64,000 nt of DNA from Dendrophyllia cribrosa. Lineage: Eukaryota > Cnidaria > Anthozoa > Scleractinia > Dendrophylliidae. Location: the NCBI GenBank assembly GCA_024195265.1, contig JAJLRJ010000013.1, forward strand, positions 17,802,021 through 17,866,020. The letters are read 5' to 3'. The position numbers and the translations under genes were made by a program. The notes beneath the pieces are model-generated. The model worked only from the letters and a program-made list of their open reading frames with translations. It was not told where the DNA came from and ran no database searches. How positions within the stretch are numbered: the first letter of the stretch is position 1; each line of letters opens with the position of its first letter. This document shows positions 22,771 through 35,103 of this stretch, piece by piece.

Positions 22771-23184
22771 CGGGGGAGGGGGGGGGGGGGGGGTGGGTAC
22801 TTGACCAATATTTGGGTATAGGGGTGCCGCTGAGGGTCTGAGACCCTGACCCTGTTTAGGACAAAAAAGAAACGAAAATACCTACCCTGTGTAGAACAAC
22901 ACCCTCTATTTTAGGACCCTGTCTAGGACACGACTCGTGCGTGGTTATTAATCTGAGCTTTAAAAAAATAGTAGACGGATCTGAAACGAAAACGACTTCA
23001 ACTTCGCATGAATATGCTAATCACGACAAGGGAAGTCACCACAAGCGCTACGTTAACTGGAACCATACCCTGTTTAGGAGAGACTCGCGTTAAATTATAT
23101 ACCCTGTTCGGGACAAAAATGCCAAAAACCATACCCTGTCCAGCGGCACGTCCCCGTATAGGTCATATAAGGGATTACCCCCCT
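22771..23184. mobile_element. G-run-ended element, copy 2
   Basis: Left end has a G run, then GGTACTTGACCAATATTTGG and GGGTGCCGCTG. The right end has CCAGCGGCACGTCCCCGTAT, then GGTCATATAAGGGATTACCC. The two ends are imperfect inverted repeats. The interior repeats ACCCTGTTTAGGACA. The plus-strand open frame across it (23008-23424) is a repeat by-product. Confidence 0.65.
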
Positions 23185-24304
23185 AGAAATAGATCAGTGT
23201 CTTTTAAAACCTCTTTAAACGCTCACAAGACAATTCACCCTTCACGCTTTCCTCCCACTATAAACGAATACCCTTTACACAAACAACCTTTTAATCAATT
23301 TATTAGCCTACGCACATCCCCATTTACTTCTCCTACACCACATATTAACTTATCTACTCTCAAATCTCCAAAATCCGGGGAGGGGGGAGACTTCCACATA
23401 AAATTTACAATTAGTAGCTCTTAACGATAAAACTTCTTTTCAACCATGCCCATCTAACGAAATTCTAAAAGGACACCCAGTCATTTTCATATGGCGGACC
23501 CCCAGGCGTGTCAATAAGTGACTACGAAACAGCGTCCATTTTATATATTGGGCAGGCTTGGCAACAAGCCAGCCCAATCAATTAAGGCAATCTTGAGAGA
23601 ACAGAAACTAAAACTAGACTGGTCTTGACTGTGAACGGACATCATATAAATGCCACAAAGCAATAATTTTAAATAACTAAAAAGCGATGAAAATTTGTGC
23701 TTGAAGGGAGGATTTTCCTTATCTGTTTATACGAAAGCGACGAAGGAAATTTATCATGCGAAGCTTCAAGGCATCACGTTTCATTTAGCATAAACAAAGA
23801 AGTCAAAGAGGTCACGCACACGTTTTTCCCAAAAGAAAGTATTCTTTCTTGTTCAAGAGTTTGAATGATTTTGACTGAAACTGATTTCATTTCTATATTT
23901 AAGCTTACAAATTCAAAATAAGTTAAGTTAAAAAGGAGCTAGGAACACCATAGAAATTCGCCCTGAAAGCGGGTTGAAAGCTGAAAAATACTCACGCAAC
24001 CTTTCATCTGATCTGTTAGAAACAAAATATGAAAGCCTGGAGAAGTAAATGTTGTAAAATCTAAAAAGAAACTCATCTCAAATGCCAAAGATACGCGGCA
24101 TGAAGATAAGTGTACTGAGATCGGAGAAAACATCGGACCACGAGGCAGCCAAGGTTTTCGTTTGTCATCGGGAACTATCGGCAAATCACCGTTGATGCGA
24201 TGTGTTCGCGAAGGCACTCTGTGTGTGCTTATTGGCTCCGAAGTATATGATTGTTACTTACATTCGGAAAACCAACACGATAGCAACTGTAACTTTTTAA
24301 ACAG
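23185..24304. other. no gene recognised
   Basis: AT-rich. Contains the second copy (23975-24065) of the short repeat at 20395-20495. Confidence 0.4.
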
Positions 24305-25228
24305 GGGCCGTATTCACGAAAGCATCCTAAGTCCAAAGAGCCTCCTAAGATATAACTTAGGAGATAACTGGTATTCACGAAGACCTCCTATTTTAAGACA
24401 TGTTTTATTTTTTTTCTTCTAAACTTAGGACCTCCAAAATTTTTAAGACATGTCTTAACTGGTATTCACGAAGACCTCCTAACTTAAGATATGTCTTAAT
24501 TTTTCTCCTAAACTTAGGAGGTCACAATTGACCTCCTAACTTATTAAAACATGTCTTGACAGGGCTAAATTCGATTGTTGACGAGTTTTACGTCGATTTT
24601 CAGCGTGATTATTGTGTATCACAAAAGTTACCGATTAGATAAACATTTTAAAGCATTATATTGCTAAGAAAAATTAAATATTTTCTAGTGATGTCAAACA
24701 ACACGGTTAGTTTTATATAGGCCTTCGTGTCATTAACGGGTTCCACATTTCTTTCTCTTTGCAGAGTTATATTTCCGTTTTTCGTGAAAATAAGCCCTTG
24801 TACAAGAAATATCGAAGTAGACCCTGTTAAAATGATGATGGATTTGTTTGTTGCTTTCGCTACTGACCATGAACGAAGATATTATCACGGTTTTGCTATC
24901 TTAAATTCGAGATGAAATAAAGATTATTGTATCGTCATTGTGATTACAACAACAATTTACACAATACAAGATATTCATTCATGTAATTTTCATAACTTAT
25001 TATTCATAAGATCGCGCCATATAAACTGTCTCTGATTGGTTTACTTTTACTAATCGATAACTGCCCGCGACCATTAAACTTAGGAGACTGCTAAGTTACG
25101 CTTACCTTAGGATGGTCATAAGATATCGTTCGTGAATAGCACTTAGGACATATCTTAGGAAGCTCCTAAATTTTCTCTTAAGTTATATCTTAAGATATAT
25201 CTTAGGTAGGATTTCGAGAATACGGCCC
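24305..25228. mobile_element. 924-bp TIR element with CAG target duplication
   Basis: The ends are inverted repeats starting GGGCCGTATTC(A/T)CGAAA, and CAG flanks both (24302-24304, 25229-25231). Subterminal zones repeat the words GTATTCACGAAGACCTCCTA and CTTAAGACATGTC in both orientations. A related uninterrupted locus at about 15526-15546 reads TTTTTAAACAGGTCTATTTA with a single CAG, which supports the boundaries. No transposase frame is seen. Confidence 0.8.
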
Positions 25229-27553
25229 CAGGTCTATTTAGAGTGTACATCGTGCATACGGCTTTTAAGAGTGATTCTCTGTAAAATTCGAACTTTGGCC
25301 GGCCACCGTACCTCACCGATTTGGCTGAAATTCAGCATGTAGACTTGGTTTAGGGTCCAGAATACGGAATGGATAGTTAAGGTTTCAATTCCTTTTACTT
25401 TGGAAAATATTAACAAGGCCGTTTTGGGGTGGCCTCGGCGGGCCGCCATATTGGTAGATCGAAGGTGTTCTTGAGACTTCGACTCTTAGCCTGTTAGCGA
25501 ATTAAATTGATCACTGCTGATACTGATGCAAAGAACTATCCTTCCATGCTGCATTTGTTTATATTAATCCGAAAAGGGCAAAGTCTGAGCCACGAACGAC
25601 TAAAAGGTCTGAAGGTATACTTTCCGCATTTTGAATGTTCCTAAAATTACCAGAAATTCACCAGCCGATATCGCTCCTTGCCATTTCGATTTAGAACTAG
25701 CCCTTTTGCCTTAACGTATATTGTTTATATATAAATTGATTTCATAAATAAAAAAGTGGGGCAAATGTAACAGAGCAAGGAAAAGTTTGATAGATCGTGG
25801 TGCGGTATAGCCATTTTTGGTATCAGAATTTAGACAAACACCGGCTCAATGTTGCTCGAAAATTATCAATTAATGAATTGATATCCCCTGATATCGAGTG
25901 AACGTTATACGAAATGGCATCTGCAATGGCAATAATGGTCTGTTATGACAAAGAATTGCGATAAATGTGCGATTGAATAAAAAAAATCGTTACCAACGGT
26001 CGTTTTGTTATTCATATAGCGGCGTATAAATATAAACATCGAATGCGAAATATCAGATATTTTGCTCTCAGTTCCCTTATCTAAATCACATCATTAAGAA
26101 ATGAACTCGGAAACAAAAACTAAAATTCATTATCACATTTGTTAACAAAATGTACCATTTTACATCTTCAGTGAAAGTGTGAAATAATTTTCTTCTGCCT
26201 TTCTCGGTACGTAGTCACGTTCATGCATGGCGTTATATGCAAATTGTTTCGTGTTTTCGAGGAGATATTAAAAGCGATTGCTTAACCGCCAGGCACGCAA
26301 TATTCGACACTCACTCGCTCACTCGGTATATCATAAACATATAAAATAAAACTACTAACCTTGTAGTTCGAAAACGAATGAGTGTTCCGTTTACTGAATC
26401 ATCCGCAGCGCTTGAAAAGGAACTTTGCGTATAAAAAGAGACAGAGAACTGCATGCTGGATCGCAGGTCTGAAATAAACATCCCCATTTCCTGTTTGCAT
26501 AACTTCCGCAAAAATCGTCCGTCAAAAAGTGGCACTGATATGAAAAAGCTGCCGATCTCTTTGTAATTTAAAAATCGATGCCACCGGAAAAATCAAGAAA
26601 AGCTAAAAAAAATCATATTACATGTAATTCAAGCTGGATGTGGGGGTGGGTGCCGGAAGAGCGGTTATTTGAGATGGATACCCATCTTCGAAAACATGGT
26701 TGAGATTCCGTACATTCGGCACGGGTGTGGGGGTGGGGGTTGGGGGTGTTGGTGAGCTTAACCTGGATATAAAACCGTGGGTGGGAGGCATCTTCAGCGG
26801 GGTGAAGGATCGAGCGTGGAAGGGAGCAAGCAGGGAGGTGTTGCGGTGGGTTATGCCATTCGGGCTTATATTTGAAGGCCAGCAAGGGTTTTCAACCTCT
26901 CTAGTCTTAACCCTATCACTGCAAATTATTATTTCGATTAATATTTCTACACTGTCCAGTACAACATTTTCGTTATACTTAGCAGGTTACCAAGGCACCG
27001 TTCCTTTTTTCAGTGGTTGGGGGCTTTGGTTGGTTGTTCTTGTGAAATAGAATGACCTCCCCCTATTTTTTTCTTCACACGTGCACCCCTCCCACCCTAC
27101 ACAGTTAATACTTATGCTGTGTAAAATCTGGTGTTTGTGTTTAAAGAAAACTTTATATTCCTTTGACTAGTACTTCATCAAGATAGTACAAGACATAACA
27201 TGTTGCAGCAATATTTCGCCATTCAGTTATGATACGAAAGCAATGTATTTCTCTTGGCGGGAGTTTTCCCGCTAAATGTTGAGCTTTGCACACCACATGA
27301 AATGCTATTTCTGACACTTTGGCAAAATTAAAATAAGATTGGATTTCCTTCTGCATGATTTTTTTTTGGGTTCCTCTTTGCAGTAATGTTTTCACGTGTT
27401 TTCCCTTTTATTAATTAAATTGTTTTCCCCCACACCCCACCATTACTTTTCTGGAGTGTTCTAATGGTCCGTCCCTAACATAGGCAGGGAAATAGTTAAT
27501 CTGCTGTAATTTACGTTAGAAGACACACGCACACACGCTGCGCTTTTTCCAAG

Positions 27554-28024
27554 TTGCCACAAGCTTCACATGATGATTACTATCTGCATCTTTGCCTTGT
27601 TAGTCAAGACATACAGCCTGGACAATGTGATGTAAGCTTGTTATTGTCCTGTTACGCTAGCGCTTCTCGGCTGCCGCTACAGATTTTCACCCAGATTGTG
27701 TCTATCGAACATAAGCGGATGCCTGGGATGTACTTGAAACAGTTCCAGTACCTCATTCGCAAGACTGCAGCCTCCACCTCAGCAGTTTTTTATCATCTGG
27801 GTATTTGTCTAAAAAGTCGCTCTTCCATAAAAAACATGTATCTGCGTCGCAGAAAATACTCCTTTAGAAGAACAAAAGAGTCTCAGATCACCATTAGCAT
27901 CTCTGTGAGTAGTTTTCATTTGACTTGCAATTTTCGTCTTTTAGTTTCCCCAACCATCAACGTTTTCCAAAACCTCTTCTTTTTTTCACTAAATGTTTTA
28001 TTTATTTACTTCTGCGTAGACTGA
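27554..28024 (+). CDS. unrecognised open frame in the centre of the inverted element
   Basis: A 156-codon open frame starting at an ATG, the longest in the centre of the 5.5-kb element. The N-terminal part is mixed and the C-terminal part is hydrophobic (NVFQNLFFFSLNVLFIYFCV). I do not recognise the family. The frame contains a GTGAG|TAG...TTTTAG pattern near 27905-27940 that could be a short intron. It could equally be chance. Confidence 0.2.
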   Translation: MPQASHDDYYLHLCLVSQDIQPGQCDVSLLLSCYASASRLPLQIFTQIVSIEHKRMPGMYLKQFQYLIRKTAASTSAVFYHLGICLKSRSSIKNMYLRRRKYSFRRTKESQITISISVSSFHLTCNFRLLVSPTINVFQNLFFFSLNVLFIYFCVD

Positions 28025-28124
28025 AAAATATTCGCTTTTCTCTCCAATGTTCGAACGGGAAGTGCGAAGGCGCTGATGCACACAAGCAGAGGCGTGTAGC
28101 GCCGATCCTCGCGCACAAGCTTAA

Positions 28125-28532
28125 GGCGGGACTTAACCTAAACGCCATGTCCCGCCACTTGACATGGCTTTAATGGAAATATCTCGTTCACTTTCAAGCA
28201 ATCCAAAACCTCTATGCTCATCCCATGAATCTATGTTTTGGGGTGTTTTGTAAATTTTTGGGTGATTTTTGGGTATGTTTGCGAGGAAATAGTTTTTTTC
28301 TCAAAGGATTTGTAAAATTAAGAGAAATAAGAAATATTGAAGATTTAGTGAAGTTTTAAAATTAGAATTTGTAGTTAATAATTAATAGACGGACACCAAG
28401 TTAGTCCACTAGCAACCTGGGATGCTCTTGTGTGGGTATCAACTGTCTGTTAGTGTTTCAAAAATCATTTTCTTTCTTCTATCCCTTCTTTAACCTCTTA
28501 GAATTTCATTCAAATTTAGGTTGAGTCCCGCC
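28125..28532. mobile_element. 408-bp MITE with TTAA target duplication
   Basis: The ends are inverted repeats GGCGGGACTTAACCTAAA and, inverted on the right, GGCGGGACTCAACCTAAA. TTAA lies at 28121-28124 and 28533-28536. It is nested in the centre of the 5.5-kb element. Confidence 0.85.
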
Positions 28533-30737
28533 TTAAGCCTTGCGCCCGTTGGGGTCTCTCCGTATTCATAACCGCAGCAGATCTTCTCGACTGTCTTAGC
28601 TTCCGCCGCTTACTTTCAGTGCACTTGCGTACAAAATGAACCGTTTTGCAGCCTTATTTTAGCGCCCAACCCTCATGTTCTATCAGTTGTAACTAAGCCA
28701 GGTGATGTTGCAACGAGCGTCATCACTTTTTCTCATTGAAAGACTGAACTCATCAGCTTACAACTTCTTACTGTAAGACAACCTTAATTTGTAGTTTTCA
28801 TAAGAGATTATTCTTCTTTCGAAACGCATTTTCCATAAGTGGCATGAGGGAAGTCTCCATCAGAAAACTTCAAGAATATAACTATCTTTTTCAAAAAATG
28901 AAATTTGCTTACTGAATGAACATTTGAATTGTCACTCAGATGTTTTAATTAAACCCTCCCTTTTTTAATATATCCTAGGATTATTATTGTACGCTTCCAC
29001 TAAAATAGTGTTTTTGTGTCCGCTCAGATTGAAAAACAGACTTGTTATTTAAAATCTACGACAATCCTACATATAAAATTCACATGTCGAGGGCTTACCC
29101 CCTAAATATACGGTCAAGCGGCACTCATAGCGAAAACTGCCACGCCCCCTCACAAACGGGCACAGCCGACCCCGCCGTCCTTACCAATTTTCTATTCAAA
29201 TTTAGCTCCTTTTCGTGGCCAATTTACGGATTAATTCCTTTTCTTATCTTAAAGGCTACTCGGCCTTGTTTATGAAAATGGGTAATCACCTCAAATAACC
29301 GCTCTTCCGGCTCTCTCCCACTCCCCACCCCCACACACGCCCCAGTTTATATAATCCGCTACTTTCTTGATTTTTCCGGTAAAATGGATTTTTCAATTAC
29401 AAAGTAATATTGTGTTGAGGTGTTTGCTAACTTAAATCGAGATCGACAGCTTTTTTCATACCAGTACCACTTTTTGACGAACGATTTTTGCGGAAGTTAT
29501 GCAAACAGGAAATGGGGATGTTTATTTCAGACCTTCGATCCAGCATGCAGTTCTCTGTCTCTTTACGCAACGTTCCTTTTCAAGCGCTGCGGATGATACA
29601 CGGAGCAGTCATTCCTTTTTCGAACTACAAGGTTAGTAGTTTTATTTTATATGTTTATGATGTACCGAGTGAGTGAGTAAGTGAGTGTCGAATATTGCGT
29701 GCCTGGCCGTTAAGCAATCGCTTTATCTCATCGAAAACGCGAAACAATTTGCATATAACGCCATGCATGAACGTGACTACCGAGAAAGGCAGAAGAAAAT
29801 TATTTCACACTTTCACTGAAGATGTAAAATGGTACATTTATGAACAAATGTGATAATGAACTTTAGTTTTTGTTTCCGAGTTTATTTCTTAATGATGCGA
29901 TTTAGATAAGGGAATTGAGAGCAAAATATCTGATATTTCGCATTCGATGTTTATATTTACCCGCCGAAATATGAATAACAAAACGACCGTTGGTAACGAT
30001 TTTTTTATTCAATCGCACATTTATCGCAATTCTTTGTCATAACAGACCATTATTTCCAATAAAGATACCATTTCGTATAACGTTCACTCGGTATCAGGGG
30101 ATATCAATTCATTAATTGATAATTTTCGAGCAACATTGAGCCGGTGTTTGTCTAAATTCTGATACCAAAAATGGCTATACCGCACTACGATCTATCAAAC
30201 TTTTCCCTGCTCTGTTACATTTGCCCCATATTTTTATTTATGAAATCAATTTATATATAAACAATCTACGTTTAGGCGAAAGGGCTAGTTCTAAATCGAG
30301 ATGGCAAGGAACGATATCGGCTGGTGAATTTCTGGTAATTTTAGGAACATTCAAAATGCGGAAAGTATACCTTCGGACTTTTTAGTCGTTCGTGGCTCAA
30401 ACTGTGCCCTTTTCGGATTAATTTAAATAAATGCAACAAGGAAGGATAGTTCTTTGCATCAGTATCAGCAGTGATCAATTTAATTCGCTAACAGGCTAAG
30501 AGTCGAAGTCTCAAGAACACCTTCGATCTACCAATATGGCGGCCCGCCGAGGCCACCCCAAAACGGCCTTGTTAATATTTTCCAAAATAAAAAGAATTGA
30601 AACCTTAAACTATCCATTCCGTATTCAGGACCCTAAACCAAGTCTACATGGTGAATTTCAGCCAAATCGGTGATGTACCGTGGCCGCGACTTTTCAAAAA
30701 AGTTCGAATTTTACAGAGTATTGCTCTTAAAAGTCTT

Positions 30738-31329
30738 TTTTGTTTCGTTTGAAGGAAACGATCGCCAAACTGCTATTACTACACACCAACAACATTAAAA
30801 ATGTAAAATTACACTTGTTCATAGTGTAAACCATTACACTAAAATTGTGATGTAGTATTACACATGATATTAGATACTTTTACACTATGTTAAAGTGTAA
30901 AACTGTAGGCAGTTTTTATGGAGATAATATTACACAGTAGAAAGTCTATTTTTTACATTTTTTTATTGTAATATAATAGGCAAATTCTTGTGTACTTTTA
31001 CACCATTAACAGGATTAATATAAACCACTGTAAGGGTAGTTTTACACTTGCAAAGTTACGCACATTCTAGCGTAAGTATGGTCAAACAACAAAGTATTAT
31101 AACACAACTGTAACAATGTTTTGCTGCGTAAGTCTGGTGTAAGCAAAGAGAAGAGAATCGCACATTAAAAATCTGAAAAAATATTTTGTTACAAAACCTA
31201 GCCAGATGACAAAAAGAGTACAGCTGGGAGTATGCTTACTACTTTAAACTACAGGCTGAACTTGCTGTCAAAGGCAATTTATAGCCGTTGATATAAGTCA
31301 TATCAGTAAGATCTATTTAAAATAATATA
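30738..31329. other. repeat-like stretch rich in TGTAAAA/TTTTACA
   Basis: Multiple inverted TTTACAC and GTGTAAA words between 30795 and 31060 suggest a degenerate foldback. No gene. Confidence 0.45.
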
Positions 31330-31720
31330 TATAGTTAGGCCTAGCCTAACAGCGTCGCCGTCTGAAGACCCTCTGAACAAGCTTAACTAAGATAAAACTT
31401 AACTTAGGTGAAAGGTCGGAAGTACAAGAATTAAGATTGACGACCGGGCTATTTTTCAATTTTAGCAGTTCTCAAAAACAGTATTACCCGACCGTCTCCA
31501 CAGTACATTTAGACCGTACAAAAGTTCACGAAAACAACTTTTTCTCCGTCTAGAATAACTATTATGACTATTTTCCGAGTAAAATACAGTTGTTGCTCGT
31601 CAAAAAATGCCCGAGAAACTGATTTGGAAATCAAAATTGCAAAAATACACAAACATATTTGCATAAGGCGACGCGAGTATAAAATCTAAGTCTTGTTTTG
31701 TTTACATAAAATCGTTTTTA
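31330..31720. repeat. dispersed repeat, inverted partner at 1-415
   Basis: Reverse complement of the first 415 bp of the window, diverged. Here the outer boundary near 31720 is visible. Confidence 0.75.
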
Positions 31721-32679
31721 TCTCGTTAATGCGCATGCGCATAAACGAGATTTAGGAGTGAATACAAAAAGGACAAAAGTTGTTAACAAAAGGCTATTGT
31801 TAACTTTTGTCCTGGGGGGTTACTTCTTTCTTCTTTATAGAAGCTATTAGGGTATTGAGGATATGGTTGGTTAAACCGGTTAGGATTTCAAGAAGGGCGT
31901 CACATACCGCCACTTAAATTTTTGAGGAGCACCCCCGGACCTATTGTTAATTTCCCTAGGGTATTGGGATGTCAGAACTAGTCATTAACTTGTCATATCT
32001 CACATTACGTCACCGCAAAGGTATTAAAGTTCTTATTAAGTTTCGATACCTCACGTTACCTATCGAGAAATATCAATGTTTCAAATTTTCAATCATTTGT
32101 CGTAAAGCCATTAAAGCTGCTTTAGAAGGGTAAAAATAGGTCAAATGCGTTTCCTTGGGAAACGCAGTTTGAGAATTTCACGGTGTATTTTTACGAATGG
32201 AGACGTTTTAAGGAAGTTAAAAGTTTGTGTTTTACTGATGAGCGATATGGCAGAGCAAAATAGCATGATCTTTGGGTTTGTTCTATTTTGGAATACTGAA
32301 TCATTGCTATTACGGTTTGATTATGCAATACTATGGGAAAGACGTCATAGTTTTGGTGATTTAGCTACCGTGCACGAGCAAATTTTTGCGGAAGGAAAAT
32401 TCTGCGGATTGCCCGACTGAATTTGTTTTGCGGGAGGAAATTTTTGCGGGTCGAGACAGCTAAAATTTTTGCTTGGAGGAAATGTTTGCGGATTTCTGGT
32501 CAAGTATAAATGAAATCCAAGGCATCGGTATTAAACTGCAATTTTACTTCCTGACCGGAGGTTTCTATAGGTTCACTGTTAAAAAGTTCCTGTTAAGCCG
32601 ATATGCATCATTAAAACAAGTAATTTTTTTCTGCGGAAGTATATTTCTGCGGTGGAAAATTTAATACAAAATAAAATAA
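31721..32679. other. no gene; small palindrome at 31780-31812
   Basis: GGACAAAAGTTGTTAACA is followed by TGTTAACTTTTGTCC, forming a hairpin. The 91-codon frame at 32145-32420 resembles nothing known. Confidence 0.4.
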
Positions 32680-33560
32680 TACTGAATAATAATGCAACAA
32701 CGGACAACCTTGTCGAACTCCCCGTTCGAGCGAAAAGGCCGACGAGAGCCATCCATTGTTTATAACGTGTAAACAATGTTTACCCAGCGCTGAAAATTTT
32801 GGCCGAAATTAAAGCGCTCTAAAACGGATTGCAAAAAGCCGTGAATAACCCGGTCGAAAGCCTTTTCCTGATCCAGGCTAATAACAGCGGCCGAAAGCTG
32901 TTTATGGTTTACATAGTCGATTGTATCCCAGATCTGAAAAAGGTTTTCAAAAATACTGCGGTCAGGAATTCCGCATGTTTGATCTTCGCTTAAATAAGCG
33001 GTATAACCTTACGTAGTCGGTTGGCTAGTACTTTAGTACAAATTTTATAATCTGTGTTTAACAGAGAAATTGGTTGCCAGTTTTTCGAGTCTAACTTGTC
33101 GTCCTTCTTGTAAAGCAGGCGGATAATTCCTTGACGTGTGTCAGAGAGTGATCCGTGTTAAAGAGTAATTTAGCATGTCTGATCTACTCCAGAAGCGACG
33201 ATGAAATTCAACCGGAAATCCAGCGATTTGCCTGATTGCATTTGTGAAAGGGCCTCTTGACACTCGAAGAGTGTGAGGTCACCTTCGCATTTCTCGTGGT
33301 CTTCGGATGCCAGAGTTTTATCCAGTTGGACTAAAACCCAGTCTTGGCTAGATAAATAAACTTGTTCAGCCGAATAGAGGTTACGATAAAAATCGCGACA
33401 TTCGCGAAGAATATTTTTATTGGAAGTCACGGTTGAATTGTTGGCACGTAACTCTGTAATTGAGTCGCGTGTCTGTCGCTGATTTTCAAGCTGGTGGAAA
33501 TACTTGGTCTGTTTTTCCCCCAGCTCTATCCACTGTTCTTTACTGCGAATGATGGCTCCT
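32680..33560 (-). pseudogene. L1/Tx1-type LINE reverse transcriptase relic
   Basis: Read on the minus strand in several frames, an ordered set of RT segments can be followed. EQWIELGEKQTKYFHQLENQ at about 33540 and ILRECRDFYRNLYSAEQ at about 33400 precede LTLFECQEALSQMQSGKS at about 33240. The block RLLYKKDDKLDSKNWQPISL comes at about 33100 and LLNTDYKICTKVLANRLRK at about 33040. The first segments precede RT motif 0/1 in L1-like elements and the last two are the RT1-RT2 region. At least two frameshifts and stops interrupt it, and the catalytic part near 32700-32750 is badly decayed. Confidence 0.75.
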
Positions 33561-33764
33561 TGGATTACAAAATTTAAATAAGAAAGGAAAAACTAAATGA
33601 ATTATGGTAGTTGTAGTCAAATGACGCCATCGTGCAAATGGCCTATTTTGGTTACAGGGGGGGCGGGGGGATGTCGTTGCTGGTTGCGGTAGTGGGGGCC
33701 GCGGGGGCCTCTGGTGTTCCCACGCGCGCTGGAGCCTCGTGGTTTGCCTCTGGTATTGTTCTGG

Positions 33765-34422
33765 TTTGCTTCTGGTATTGGGGCCATGAAACGAATTAGG
33801 CACCTCGTTCCTCAAGCGACCTTATACTTAATTTATCAAGCATTGATACAGCCACACTTCGACTACTGCAACATTGTTTGGGGAAACTGTGGGATAACTC
33901 TGCAGAATAAACTACAAAAGCTAGAAAACAGAGCAGCCCGTGTTTTGACCTATTCAGACTATGACGTAGATGCTGGTAATCTATTAGAACTCCTAGGATG
34001 GAAAAATCTTGCTTGCCAGCAACAAATTCAAAGAGCTACGATGGTTTATAGGTCTCTACACGGGTTGGCTCCAAACTATCTAAGTTCTAAATTTGAGAAG
34101 CGAGAAATTAGTTACAACCTAAGGGACTCTGAGGATAAACTTAATGTTCCATTGCCGCGCACAAACTATTATAAAAATAGTTTCAGTTATAGTGGCGCCA
34201 TGCTCTGGAACAGCCTTTCTCATAATGTAAGGAAAGCTGAGTCCCTTGGGCAATTTAAACGACTTCTCAAAGAGGAACTATAAGGCACGGCATTCGTGGA
34301 AAGCAGCTTTTTATTATTTATTAAATTCTTCATATATAGATATTTTTTAATATTAGTTTATTGCTTTGTGTTAGTATTATAATGATTTTTAGCTGACGAA
34401 TTTTTACCGTGTTTAAATAAAG

Positions 34423-34424
<2 letters not shown>
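33765..34424 (+). pseudogene. LINE reverse transcriptase C-terminal fragment with intact 3' end
   Basis: The open frame to 34283 carries the C-terminal region shared by many CR1/L2-like LINEs. From N to C these are IYQALIQPHFDYCNIVWGNC, then KLQKLENRAARVLTYSDYD, then MVYRSLHGLAPNYL, then LWNSLSHNVRKAESLGQFK. The catalytic RT core is missing, so the copy is 5'-truncated. Similarity starts at about codon 20 of the open frame, so the upstream ATG at 33714 is fortuitous. The 3' region contains AATAAAG (about 34417) followed at once by a (TATC)n tail. Confidence 0.85.

Positions 34425-34489
<65 letters not shown>
34425..34489. repeat. (TATC)n microsatellite forming the LINE tail
   Basis: About 16 tetramers directly after the LINE end. 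A matching structure on the other strand is at 13888-13906, indicating that the tetramer tail belongs to this LINE family. Confidence 0.9.
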
Positions 34490-34640
34490 CACGGCGTTCG
34501 CTTTCGGGCAGTCTCAGAGACTCTGGGGCAGTCTTTAACCAACGTGCTCGGAAGACAGGCACCGGTGGCATAGTATTGGCTGGCCCGTGTACTTAAAAAA
34601 AAAACTCGAGCCCTTGAGTGACTAAGTTGCGTGCCTTTTG

Positions 34641-34648
34641 CCCGGGAG

Positions 34649-34683
<35 letters not shown>

Positions 34684-35090
34684 ACTCAACAAAGCTTTGT
34701 ACGGGGATGCTCCGCCCCGAGGTCCAAACCCTTTCATATACCGTTTTTGACAGAAAAGGTACCCCTTTCATATACCTTTCATTGAAAATGGTACCCCTTT
34801 CATATACCTTTCGTTGAAAATGGTACCCCTTTCATATAGCCTTTGCGTGCGTCTGTTTGATATATTTTGAAAGACCCTATTTATATTACTTAAATTGCAG
34901 TTTTCCCTACTTTTTTTATGCTTCAACTCGTGTTTTCGCTACCATTTCCTATTCTTCGTGAAATCCCTATCCTTTCACATACTTCAACTCGTGAAATCCC
35001 GACCCTTTCATATACCTCCAGCATCAAAAAGGTACCCCTTTCGGGCGGAGCATCCCGTATAGCTCATTATAGGGAGTACCCGCCCGGGGC
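34641..35090. mobile_element. G-run-ended element, copy 3
   Basis: Left: CCCGGGAGCG, a run of about 31 G, GTACTC, then ACGGGGATGCTCCGCCCCGA. Right, inverted: GCCCCGGGCGGGTACTCC, then ACGGGATGCTCCGCCCGAAA. The interior repeats GGTACCCCTTTCATATACC. The imperfect TIRs are clearest in this copy. Confidence 0.75.
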
Positions 35091-35103
35091 CTTTTTTAAA
35101 CGT

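Larger units (their letters stand above)
25261..30737. mobile_element. 5.5-kb element with about 1.45-kb inverted arms
   Basis: The left arm (25261 to about 26700) and right arm (about 29265 to 30737) are reverse complements along their whole length with scattered differences. Anchor pairs are the GCCCGCCGAGGCCACCCC segment, the GGAAATGGGGATGTTTAT segment and the CGGAAGAGCGGTTATTTGAG segment. The 2.6-kb centre carries a TTAA-type MITE (28125-28532) and an unassigned open frame of 156 codons (27554-28024). A third, partial arm copy lies at 61618-62233. No transposase is recognised. It may be a foldback transposon or an inverted duplication of a repeat. Confidence 0.7.
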
